NCBI GenBank assembly: GCA_052390275.1
Contig: JBQTHD010000019.1
Span: forward strand, 12,666-76,665
Direction: 5' to 3'
Origin: JBQTHD01 sp052390275
Lineage (GTDB): Bacteria; Actinomycetota; Acidimicrobiia; Acidimicrobiales; AC-14
DNA length: 64,000 nucleotides
Shown here in pieces: positions 57,392-64,000 of this stretch (positions are counted from its first letter, which is position 1; the number at the start of each line of letters is the position of its first letter). The notes beneath the pieces were generated by a model that had not been told where the DNA came from, did not search any database, and saw only the letters and a program-made list of their open reading frames with translations. Made by a program: the position numbers and the translations under genes.

Positions 57392-58296
57392 CGTCGGTTG
57401 CTGTGGCCGTGCTCTATCCCGAGTTGCTCGGCACCTACGGGGACGGGGGAAACGCCCGGGTCCTGGCCCAGCGCCTCGCCTGGCGAGGCCTGGCCACCGA
57501 GGTCATCGAGGTGCGAGTCGGAGAGGCCGTACCGGAGGCGGCCGACATCTTTCTCCTCGGCGGCGGGGAGGACGGCCCCCAGGCGCTGGCCTGCGAGCAG
57601 TTGGGGGCTTCGGGAGCCCTGACGCGGGCGGTGGAAGCGGGCGCCGCTCTCCTGGCGGTGTGCGCCGGCTTTCAGATCATCGGGACCTCGTTCACCGATA
57701 GCGGAGGGGTCCCCCGGCCGGGTCTGGGGCTGATCGAAGCGACCACAGTGCGTGGCAAGGGACCCCGACGGGTGGGCGAGGTGGTGGCCGAGACTGGCCC
57801 GAATCTGGGTCTGGGTCGACTGACCGGGTACGAAAACCACGCCGGCGTCACCGCCCTTGGGCCGGCAACGGCGCCGCTGGGCCGCATCATCGCTGGTCGG
57901 GGCAATGACGATCCCGGCCCGACCCAGATGGGCCGGACCCAGATGGGCCGGACCCAGATGAACACCGTGTCGAGCGTCGACGGAGGGAATGGTCCATTCG
58001 AAGGAGCCATCGCCGCCAAGGTGATCGGCACCTACCTTCACGGCCCGGTCCTGGCCCGCAATCCGGCCCTCGCCGACCTCCTCCTGGGGTGGGTGGTGGG
58101 CGACCTGGCCCCGATCGACGACTCCGAAGTCGAGGTGCTGCGGTCAGCCCGGATCGAGGCGGCCCTGGATGGGGGTTCCCGCCGGCGGATTGCTCCCCAG
58201 TCGGGCGGACAGCAGTTCACCGCCGCGACGGACCGAGTTCAGCGCTGGGCCAGAGCGGCCCGGAAGGCGCTCACCAGCGGAGGCCCCGCCGATTGA
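57388..58296 (+). CDS. gatD: Lipid II amidation glutaminase subunit GatD
   Basis: A 302-residue class I glutamine amidotransferase of the CobQ-like type. It opens VAVLYPELLGTYGDGGNARV; the nucleophile Cys is in LLAVCAGFQIIGTSF, and the His in IGTYLHGPVLARNPALADLL. It supplies ammonia to MurT. GTG 57388 overlaps the murT stop (GTGA). A 15-bp array inserts TQMGR repeats near residue 180-190, between the Cys and His blocks. The 3' end overlaps the convergent lipoate-ligase-like gene by 58 bp. Confidence 0.95.
   Translation: MTSVAVAVLYPELLGTYGDGGNARVLAQRLAWRGLATEVIEVRVGEAVPEAADIFLLGGGEDGPQALACEQLGASGALTRAVEAGAALLAVCAGFQIIGTSFTDSGGVPRPGLGLIEATTVRGKGPRRVGEVVAETGPNLGLGRLTGYENHAGVTALGPATAPLGRIIAGRGNDDPGPTQMGRTQMGRTQMNTVSSVDGGNGPFEGAIAAKVIGTYLHGPVLARNPALADLLLGWVVGDLAPIDDSEVEVLRSARIEAALDGGSRRRIAPQSGGQQFTAATDRVQRWARAARKALTSGGPAD
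57921..57960. repeat. 15-bp tandem repeat inside gatD
   Basis: ATGGGCCGGACCCAG occurs at 57928-57942 and 57943-57957 with partial copies on both sides, encoding TQMGRTQMGRTQM in a surface insert of GatD. Confidence 0.9.
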
Positions 58297-59030
58297 GCAG
58301 GTGCACAGGACTCGATCAACCGATCGGCCAGGGCCGCCCGCTCGAAACTCGCAAGCGCAAGAACATCGGCCAACCGACCCTGGCCACTGCTTGGGTCATG
58401 CCCGTACCCTCCACAGGTGTTGTTCCGGTCCATCGAAGTCTCCGATCTCCCCGGTTGCCCGTGGCCCTCGACCAGCGCCGCGCATTGGAACAAGGCTCCA
58501 TCCCGACGGCGCCGGGCGCTGACTCCGACCACCTTGTGACCGCTGTCCAGGCTCACCTCCCCCGAACCAAGCCGGGCGAAGCACGCCGCGGCATTCCAGG
58601 CCGCCACCGGGGGACCAGGGGTTGACTGGGCGGGCGGCTCCCGGTGCAGCCGAGATGGGATCCCCAGCGTCTCCAGGGCCTCGACCCAACACTCCCCCAG
58701 CCACCAGAAAGCCCGGCTGACGTCGGCCGTCCATTGACGGTCATCGGCCGGGACGAACACATCCACCCAGATCAGCCCACCATCGACCAGGACCACCCCT
58801 CCCCCGCTGCGGCGGCGGGTCCAGGCCATTCCCGCCGCATCCAGACGTTGGCGGTCAATCAACTCCTGGGGTTGAGTGCTACCCAGGACCACCGTCGGCC
58901 GGGTCGACGTCAACTCCCAGGCACGGGGACCGCCACCTTCCGGCCAGGGTCGAGCCAGGAGGTCAGCCGCCGGCCCGCAGAGCGATTCCCAGCGCCAGCG
59001 TCCAGCCGACCCGTCCACAAAACCGCTCAT
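58239..59030 (-). CDS. Lipoate-protein ligase A-like protein
   Basis: A 263-residue member of the biotin/lipoate ligase (LplA) superfamily. TRRRSGGGVVLVDGGLIWVD contains the RRxSGGG loop, and SGHKVVGVSARRRRDGALFQ the adenylate-binding Lys region, as in lipoate-attaching enzymes. GcvH in this window is a possible target, but other lipoyl proteins exist. Cys and Gly-rich additions near 205-215 are unusual. ATG 59030 lies inside the first unit of a 14-bp repeat array, so start and spacing may vary. Its 3' end is antisense to gatD. Confidence 0.8.
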   Translation of the reverse strand: MSGFVDGSAGRWRWESLCGPAADLLARPWPEGGGPRAWELTSTRPTVVLGSTQPQELIDRQRLDAAGMAWTRRRSGGGVVLVDGGLIWVDVFVPADDRQWTADVSRAFWWLGECWVEALETLGIPSRLHREPPAQSTPGPPVAAWNAAACFARLGSGEVSLDSGHKVVGVSARRRRDGALFQCAALVEGHGQPGRSETSMDRNNTCGGYGHDPSSGQGRLADVLALASFERAALADRLIESCAPAQSAGPPLVSAFRAALAQR

Positions 59031-59115
59031 GCCCGCCCTCTCATGCCCGCCCTCTCCTGCCCGTTCATGCCCGCCCGTTCATGCCCGCCCGCTCATGCCC
59101 GCCCGCTCATGCGCG
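59027..59115. repeat. 14-bp tandem repeat bearing start codons
   Basis: Six to seven units like TCATGCCCGCCCGC, one shortened to 10 bp, run from 59027 to 59115. On the minus strand each contains an ATG, and the last one is the start of the lipoate-ligase-like gene. Because 14 is not a multiple of three, copy changes move the upstream ATGs between frames. The remaining sequence up to 59365 shows no gene. Confidence 0.9.
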
Positions 59116-59365
59116 AATCAGGCGCCCGGCGGGCATGCGCCTGGCAGGCACCTGCCCGATCAGGTCCGATCAGAGCCGACGCCACTGACCGGCAGGTTCT
59201 CGCCGACACCGGCGGCGCGGGCATCCCCCCTTCAGCCCGCAGCCACCGGCTGGCTTCGTAAAGGTTCGACCCCGCCGCCACGCGAACCTGCCGCCCACGG
59301 CCACCCCGGCTCCCGAGGGGTCATCACCGCGGCCGGCGGCCCGAACCAGAACCAGGGATCAGGGG

Positions 59366-59397
59366 GTCAGGCCGAGAGGGAGTCAGGCCGAGAGGGA
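59366..59397. repeat. 16-bp duplication over the HNH gene stop
   Basis: GTCAGGCCGAGAGGGA occurs twice in tandem (59366-59381, 59382-59397), with a third partial copy. On the minus strand each copy contains the TGA stop and SLSA codons of the HNH gene. Confidence 0.85.
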
Positions 59398-59889
59398 GTC
59401 GGTCCGAAGGTAGGGCTCCCAATGGGGCTCCACCCGCCCCATGGCCGCCATGATCCAGGCGGCGTCGCGGGGGGCCACCGGCCGGGTGCGGAGGGTGAGC
59501 CCGACGTCGGCCGCGTCCCGGTCCTCTTTGCGGCTGTTGCAGGGCCGACAGGCGGCCACCACGTTCTCCCAGGTGTGCTGGCCGCCGCGGCTGCGAGCCA
59601 GAACGTGGTCGATGCTCTCGGCCGGCCCACCGCAGTACTGGCAGGTGTGGGCATCCCGGGCGAACACCGCCCGGCGGCTGAGAGCCATCCGGGCACGGAA
59701 GGGAACCTTGACGAAATGGGTCAGGCGGATGACCGAGGGCGCCGGCAGGGAGGTCCGGGCCGAGTGCAGAACCTGATCGCCGGCGTGGAGTACCTCCGCC
59801 CTGCCCTTGAACACCAGGACCACCGCCCGCCGGACAGAGACCACGCACAACGGCTCGAACGTGGCGTTGAGGACCAGGGCCTTGGACAT
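59383..59889 (-). CDS. HNH endonuclease family protein
   Basis: A 168-residue protein typical of actinobacterial stand-alone HNH proteins. ALVLNATFEPLCVVSVRRAV opens the N-terminal domain; the HNH part has Cys pairs in CQYCGGP and CRPCNSRKEDR, with IDHVLARSRGGQHTWENVVA between them (the H, N and H residues). Members have been linked to DNA cutting or repair, with unknown targets. It lies between a repeat region and the DUF-type gene at 60309, and ends inside a 16-bp duplication. Confidence 0.9.
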   Translation of the reverse strand: MSKALVLNATFEPLCVVSVRRAVVLVFKGRAEVLHAGDQVLHSARTSLPAPSVIRLTHFVKVPFRARMALSRRAVFARDAHTCQYCGGPAESIDHVLARSRGGQHTWENVVAACRPCNSRKEDRDAADVGLTLRTRPVAPRDAAWIMAAMGRVEPHWEPYLRTDSLSA

Positions 59890-59991
59890 GGGAGGCGTGG
59901 GATCCGATCAGGGGGCTACCGGCCGGCCGGCGCCCCGGACGGTGGTCGGGCGTGAGGAGGAAGGCCTGACCGGGTCATTACCGCCGGGACG

Positions 59992-60309
59992 TTAGTTCAG
60001 CCGCTGAAAATCGCGCCGCCAAATCAGGTACGACACCACGTCGCCGGTGCGTGGCGTCCGATCGCCCTCGCCGTAGGCCACCGACAGGCGAAAGGCCAGG
60101 TAGGAGGAGGGCGGGAGGGGCAACGGCGGCCAGCGCCGCCACCAACCCGGTTGGGCCAGTGCCCACATGGCCCCGAGCCCGGTCAGCCACAGGTCGGGGC
60201 GGCGGGCCAGAGCCAGGCCCATTTTCACCAGCCACCACGACCACCCCAGCCGACCGGGTGCCGCCAGCCGCCGGCGGTCGGGTTCGGTTGGCGGAGTCCC
60301 GGATGTCAT
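59992..60309 (-). CDS. Conserved small actinobacterial protein
   Basis: A 105-residue protein with RPDLWLTGLGAMWALAQPGW, then WWRRWPPLPLPPSSYLAFRL and a tail GDVVSYLIWRRDFQRL. This arrangement occurs next to ROK kinases and other genes in actinobacteria; no function is known to me. It has no clear membrane helix and is basic. The start ATG 60309 overlaps the ROK gene stop (ATGA), so the two are cotranscribed. Confidence 0.75.
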   Translation of the reverse strand: MTSGTPPTEPDRRRLAAPGRLGWSWWLVKMGLALARRPDLWLTGLGAMWALAQPGWWRRWPPLPLPPSSYLAFRLSVAYGEGDRTPRTGDVVSYLIWRRDFQRLN

Positions 60310-61328
60310 TGGCGACCACCGGGCCCACCTGGACCGACAGGGTCGGGCAACCGGCCCAGCCAGCCTCTCCACCCCACCGCCGCCGCCCCCACCAGGGGCC
60401 CGTCCGCCCCCAGCCCGGCCGGCACGATGCGGGTACCGACGGAGAACGCCAGGCGAGCCTGATCGTCAACCTCCTGCTGGGCAGCGGCAAAGAAGGAAGC
60501 CCCGAAGCCCAGCGCCACCGATCCGGCCACCACCGCCAGTCTCAGATCGCACAGGTTGGCCACCCCGGCCACCGCGCGCCCCACCAGGCGGCCCGTCCGG
60601 GCGATGAGTTCGGGGCCTGCATGCGCCGGAGGGAATCCGGTGATGGCAGCGATCGCCGTTCCCGAAGCCTCCGCCTCCAGACAGCCTCGTGCGCCACATC
60701 CGCACCGCCGGCCGTCGGGAACCACGTTCAGGTGCCCGATGTGACCGGCGTTGCCGGAGGTGCCATCGAGCAGGTTCCCGTCGATCACCAGACCCCCCCC
60801 GACACCGGTCGAGACCACCATCGCCAGGTAGTTGTCCACGTCCCGGGCCGCCCCAACCCACCCCTCGGCCAGCGCCAGGGCCTTGGCATCGTTGTCCACC
60901 CAGACGGGCAGGCCCAACTCCTCCCGCAACCGTCGTCGCAGCGGGAAGGACTCCCATTGGGTGATGTTCAGGGGTGTGACCTGCTCACCGCCGGCGGTCA
61001 TGGGACCGCCGCAGCCCACGCCGACGGCAACCACGGGCCCGCCGGGGACCCCGGTGAGCCGGGACGGATCGTCGCCCGCCTCCGGCCCTGGCCCTGACCG
61101 CAGGTCCGCGACACGACCGATCACGCTTCGGATCAGCGCCACCAGCCGACCCAGGAGAGCCTCACCCGGGTCCTCTCTCCGGGAGGCCGCCCGGGGACCC
61201 GCAGTGGAGTCGGGATCGTCGCGTTGGGTCACACAAGTAGCAGCACAGGCGGCAACCCTGACCCTGCCGGCGGCGTCCACCAGCCCGGCGGCCAACTTGG
61301 TTCCTCCGATGTCCACCGCCAGAATCAG
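60306..61328 (-). CDS. ROK family sugar kinase (glucokinase-like), probable CTG start
   Basis: A 340-residue ROK kinase. The ATP loop is LAVDIGGTKLAAGLVDAAGR; the ROK zinc motif is RCGCGARGCLEAEASG with three Cys and HIGHLNVV carrying the His; STGVGGGLVIDGNLLDGTSG is the sugar site. It probably phosphorylates glucose or another hexose. No ATG, GTG or TTG fits: the next ATG (61589) adds 87 Pro-rich residues antisense to moxR, and GTG 61316 cuts into the first strand. The CTG at 61328, with AGGA 7 nt upstream, gives the normal N-terminus. Confidence 0.85.
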   Translation of the reverse strand: MILAVDIGGTKLAAGLVDAAGRVRVAACAATCVTQRDDPDSTAGPRAASRREDPGEALLGRLVALIRSVIGRVADLRSGPGPEAGDDPSRLTGVPGGPVVAVGVGCGGPMTAGGEQVTPLNITQWESFPLRRRLREELGLPVWVDNDAKALALAEGWVGAARDVDNYLAMVVSTGVGGGLVIDGNLLDGTSGNAGHIGHLNVVPDGRRCGCGARGCLEAEASGTAIAAITGFPPAHAGPELIARTGRLVGRAVAGVANLCDLRLAVVAGSVALGFGASFFAAAQQEVDDQARLAFSVGTRIVPAGLGADGPLVGAAAVGWRGWLGRLPDPVGPGGPGGRQ

Positions 61329-61557
61329 ACCGTCCTGGCCCCGGGCAGCGTTGCCACCCCGGCCGGTCTCGCCGGGGGACGGATCGCGGCAAACGCGAAG
61401 GTCGGTCCCAGCGTGGGCCTCAGGGTGGACATGGCTGCCGATGGCCAGACGGTACGTTGCTGGCGGTGGCGGATGAGGCGGGCGCGGCGACGGGCCGGGG
61501 CCTCCCCCCTGCCGGGCCCCGGGTCGCGTCGAGGGGTCCAGGCCGAACGGCGCATCG

Positions 61558-62574
61558 ATGACCGCCCAGGCCAGAGGAGCGGCGGCCATGGCTCCGGCGG
61601 CGGACGGCGGTACTGGACACGGAAGCGTTGGAGAAGTGGCTCAGGGTTTCGCCGCGATCATGGCGGAGGCCGGATGGGTGGTGGTGGGCAAGGACCAGTC
61701 CGTGGCCCTTGCCCTGATCTGCCTTCTGGCCGAGGGCCACCTGCTGATCGAGGACGTCCCCGGGGTGGGCAAGACGCTGCTGGCCAAGACATTGGCTGCG
61801 TGCCTGGATGGCACCTGGGGCCGGATCCAGTTCACCGCCGACCTCCTGCCCAGCGACGTCACCGGAGTGACCACCTACAACCGGGCCACCAACGGATTCG
61901 AGTTCCACCCCGGGGGCATCTTCGCCAACCTGGTCCTGGGCGACGAGATCAACCGGGCGTCACCCAAGACCCAGTCCGCTCTCCTGGAGGCCATGGAGGA
62001 GGGCCACGTCACGGTGGACGGAACCACTCATCACCTGCCTCGCCCCCACATGGTCATCGCCACTCAGAACCCGGTGGAGCACGAGGGCACCTACCCTCTG
62101 CCCGAGAGCCAACTCGACCGATTCCTCATGCGGATCTCCATGGGTTATCCCGAGCGCGGCGCCGAGATCGCCATCCTCGATGCTCACGGGGGTCCTCATC
62201 CGGTTCTGGACGATCTCCGCCCCGCGGCCACCATGGCCGAGGTCATGGGCATGATCGGCGTGGCCGGCCGGGTCCATACCGCCCCGGCCTTGAAGGGTTA
62301 CCTGGTGGATCTGGCCGCCGCCACCCGTCGGCATCCGGACCTGGCTCTGGGAGCCTCCACCCGGGCGGCGCTGGGCCTCCTTAGGGCCGCCCGGGTGCGG
62401 GCGGCGGCGAGTGGCCGCGACTACGTGGTGCCCGACGACATCAAGGCCCTGGCCGCCCCGGTACTGGAACACCGCCTGATGCTGACCCCCGAAGCCATGC
62501 GCCGGAGGGTCTCCCAGGGCCAGGTTCTGGCCTCGGTTCTGGCGGACCTGGCCGTGTCCCCGGTTCGAGGGTGA
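61558..62574 (+). CDS. MoxR family AAA+ ATPase
   Basis: A 338-residue MoxR-type ATPase. Walker A is LLIEDVPGVGKTLLAKTLAA, Walker B VLGDEINRASPKTQSALLEA, sensor 1 MVIATQNPVEHEGTYPLPES and the Arg finger region QLDRFLMRI. MoxR ATPases act as chaperones in pairs with DUF58 and VWA proteins. The start is ATG 61558 or ATG 61588. The stop overlaps the DUF58 start (GTGATG), which is the standard pairing. A transglutaminase-like gene often comes next, which would be beyond the window. Confidence 0.92.
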   Translation: MTAQARGAAAMAPAADGGTGHGSVGEVAQGFAAIMAEAGWVVVGKDQSVALALICLLAEGHLLIEDVPGVGKTLLAKTLAACLDGTWGRIQFTADLLPSDVTGVTTYNRATNGFEFHPGGIFANLVLGDEINRASPKTQSALLEAMEEGHVTVDGTTHHLPRPHMVIATQNPVEHEGTYPLPESQLDRFLMRISMGYPERGAEIAILDAHGGPHPVLDDLRPAATMAEVMGMIGVAGRVHTAPALKGYLVDLAAATRRHPDLALGASTRAALGLLRAARVRAAASGRDYVVPDDIKALAAPVLEHRLMLTPEAMRRRVSQGQVLASVLADLAVSPVRG

Positions 62575-63803
62575 TGGCCTCGAAGGTGCCGCCCCATCAG
62601 AATGCGGCCGGCGCCAATGGCCCTCGGGCGGTGCCGGGTACGGGATTCGGCGGGTTCGTGACCCCTCGCGGATGGGCGGTTCTGGCCGGATCCCTGGTGC
62701 TGGCCGGCGGCGGCCGGGTCCTGGGCCTGGGCGAACTGGCGGTGCTGGCCGCCGGATCAGTCAGCCTGGTCGTGGCCGCCGCCCTGTGGGTTCGGCGGCC
62801 ACAACCGAACTTGACCGTCACCCGCCAGGTTCTTCCCTCACACCCGTCGGTGGGCGACGCCATCACCGTCGCCCTCGAGGTGGCCAACGCCGGCCGGCGG
62901 ACCCACCCGGCCATGGAACTCCAGGATCTCGCGGATGGCGCGTTGGCCTCGTCGACCTGGCTGGGGGCTCTCTCCGGTGGCTGTGCCCGGTCGGTGACCT
63001 ATCGGCTGGGTTGCCCGGCGCGGGGCCGGCGGGTGCTCGGGCCGGTGGTGGGGGTGCAGCAGGATCCCTTCGGGCTGGCCCGCCGCAGCATTGAGTTGGG
63101 CGCGTCGACGACCTTGCTGATCCGGCCGGTCATCGATCACCTCCGAACCCCACCGGGCCTGGGGGCCGCGGCGGGGACGAGAGCCCGGCCCGCCGGCTTG
63201 ACCAGACCCGGCGGGAGTGAGGAGTTCGCCGGCCTTCGAGCCTTCGTCCCCGGCGACGACGTCCGCCGCGTCCACTGGCCCACGTCCGCCCGCCAGGGCC
63301 GGCTTCTCATCCGCCAGATGGAGGACCCCGGCCGAGGGCGAACCACCCTGGTCCTGGACTGCTCGGCAGCGGCAGGGCGCCACTTTGAAGCGGCTGTGCG
63401 GGCCACTGCCAGCCTGGCGTGGGCCGCAGTCCGCGCTGGCCAGGCGGTTCGCCTGGTGTCGGGCCCGGTCCTTTGGACCAGCGGGTGGGGAACCAACCCC
63501 ACTCATCTCGACCAGATCCTCGACCACCTGGCCGAGGTCCGGGGCAACCCGACCGCCGACCCGGCGCAGGACCCCAGCCATCTCGATCTGCTGGGCACGC
63601 CTGGGGACAAACCCGGCGCGGTGGTGGTTCTGTCCGCTCGACCCGGCAGCACCGCTGCCGCCGATGGCCAACAGCGGCTACGAATCCAGTTCGGGCCTGC
63701 CCCGCTCACCTCGACCCCCGAGTCGACCGCCCGCCGCGGCGAGGTCCTGTGGGTCAACGGTCCCGAGGACTTCGCCGCCCAATGGACCACCCTGCAACGA
63801 TGA
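62574..63803 (+). CDS. DUF58 domain protein
   Basis: A 409-residue protein with two hydrophobic segments at about 35-70 (WAVLAGSLVLAGGGRVLGLG, LAVLAAGSVSLVVAAALWV) and a DUF58 core (GGSEEFAGLRAFVPGDDVRR, HWPTSARQGRLLIRQME). After it comes a von Willebrand A-like fold (TTLVLDCSAAAGRHFEAAVR). DUF58 proteins partner with MoxR ATPases in envelope or metal-centre assembly. It starts at ATG 62574 (GTG 62571 also possible), overlapping the moxR stop. Confidence 0.92.
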   Translation: MASKVPPHQNAAGANGPRAVPGTGFGGFVTPRGWAVLAGSLVLAGGGRVLGLGELAVLAAGSVSLVVAAALWVRRPQPNLTVTRQVLPSHPSVGDAITVALEVANAGRRTHPAMELQDLADGALASSTWLGALSGGCARSVTYRLGCPARGRRVLGPVVGVQQDPFGLARRSIELGASTTLLIRPVIDHLRTPPGLGAAAGTRARPAGLTRPGGSEEFAGLRAFVPGDDVRRVHWPTSARQGRLLIRQMEDPGRGRTTLVLDCSAAAGRHFEAAVRATASLAWAAVRAGQAVRLVSGPVLWTSGWGTNPTHLDQILDHLAEVRGNPTADPAQDPSHLDLLGTPGDKPGAVVVLSARPGSTAAADGQQRLRIQFGPAPLTSTPESTARRGEVLWVNGPEDFAAQWTTLQR

Positions 63804-63881
63804 GCCGCCCCCCGATGCGCCCCCGTCGATGACACCGACGGCGATGAACTTAAGGTCCGGCGACGCCAACTCTCTCCCGCC

Positions 63882-63971
63882 GATGGGGGCCTGCCAGATG
63901 GGGGCCTGCCCGAGGGGGGCCTGCACGTAGGGGGCATGCCCTATGGGGGACTGACCGATGGGGTCGTGAGC
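63882..63971. repeat. 15-bp tandem repeat after the DUF58 gene
   Basis: Six diverging 15-bp units on the pattern GATGGGGGCCTGCCA begin at 63882, 63897, 63912, 63927, 63942 and 63957. Several carry ATG or GTG. An open frame from ATG 63936 runs to the window edge (MPYGGLTDGVV) and could be the start of the next gene; this is too short to judge. Confidence 0.85.
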
Positions 63972-64000
63972 CTGGTGGGCCTGAAAGATGCGACCTCACC

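Noticed and set aside
59093..59281. 62-residue minus-strand ORF upstream of the lipoate-ligase-like gene
   Set aside because: It runs into the 14-bp repeat array, has no ribosome site and no recognisable family.
63936..64000. Start of a new gene at the right edge
   Set aside because: Only 21 codons are visible and they lie in a repeat array, so the frame cannot be judged; a transglutaminase-like gene would be expected here by analogy but cannot be supported.

Overview
The window is GC-rich and gene-dense, and looks like a chromosomal stretch from an actinobacterium. Several markers point that way: the ftsZ-yggS-sepF-yggT tail of the division cluster, the MurT/GatD amidation pair, the gcvH-garA-ftsR-DUF151-merR block known from mycobacteria, and a DUF4193 protein. 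The absence of a wag31/divIVA gene after yggT and the overall style suggest an Acidimicrobiia-like lineage, but that placement is inference. MurE carries the DNPR motif, so the wall should contain meso-diaminopimelate.

Layout. 1-6677: a partial CBS-domain protein, a stand-alone NuoF-like NADH oxidoreductase, and cytochrome bd oxidase (cydAB plus a small membrane protein). A perfect Rex-type operator lies over the cyd promoter and a weaker one lies over the NuoF promoter. An M20 amidohydrolase follows. 6685-12942: a tandem ThyX-like flavoprotein, a very acidic DUF4193 protein, a GNAT, a Nudix hydrolase and unknown proteins. 13181-18078: a four-gene cluster with a MerR regulator, a polytopic membrane protein carrying a duplicated WH...PxH motif, a TlpA-like lipoprotein whose first catalytic Cys position is an in-frame TGA (probable selenocysteine, UPSC active site), and CcdA. 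18271-20653: a GrpB protein, two back-to-back VapBC-type toxin-antitoxin loci and a GlsB/YeaQ membrane protein. 20748-26929: pirin, photolyase, a LURP-one-like protein, a small CxxC protein, and a RuBisCO-like protein followed by mtnA (methionine salvage). 26921-35649: the glycine cleavage system (gcvT-gcvPA-gcvPB, with gcvH further upstream), a HisN-like phosphatase, and the garA/ftsR block. 35714-41295: a nucleotidyltransferase-phosphomannomutase fusion, a PgsA-like synthase, a MobA-like enzyme, YggT, SepF and YggS. 41411-55794: the division and cell-wall (dcw) cluster, read leftward from mraZ to ftsZ, lacking murD and murF. 56012-64000: murT-gatD, a lipoate ligase homologue, HNH nuclease, ROK kinase, MoxR and DUF58.

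The most interesting item is the selenocysteine candidate at 16735-16737. The TGA sits exactly at the first Cys of a CxxC motif, the reading frame and thioredoxin fold continue past it, and a 7-bp GC hairpin follows with its loop 16 nt after the TGA, the spacing expected of a bacterial SECIS. CcdA, the usual electron donor for TlpA proteins, is the next gene.

A second theme is genomic. At least fifteen short tandem arrays with units of 6-16 bp lie within or at the ends of genes. Units of 9, 12 and 15 bp sit inside reading frames and preserve them. Arrays of 14 and 16 bp lie mostly at gene borders, two of them carrying start codons. Several genes (photolyase, gcvT, ROK kinase) appear to start at CTG, and TAGNNT -10 boxes 6-12 nt before start codons suggest leaderless transcripts.
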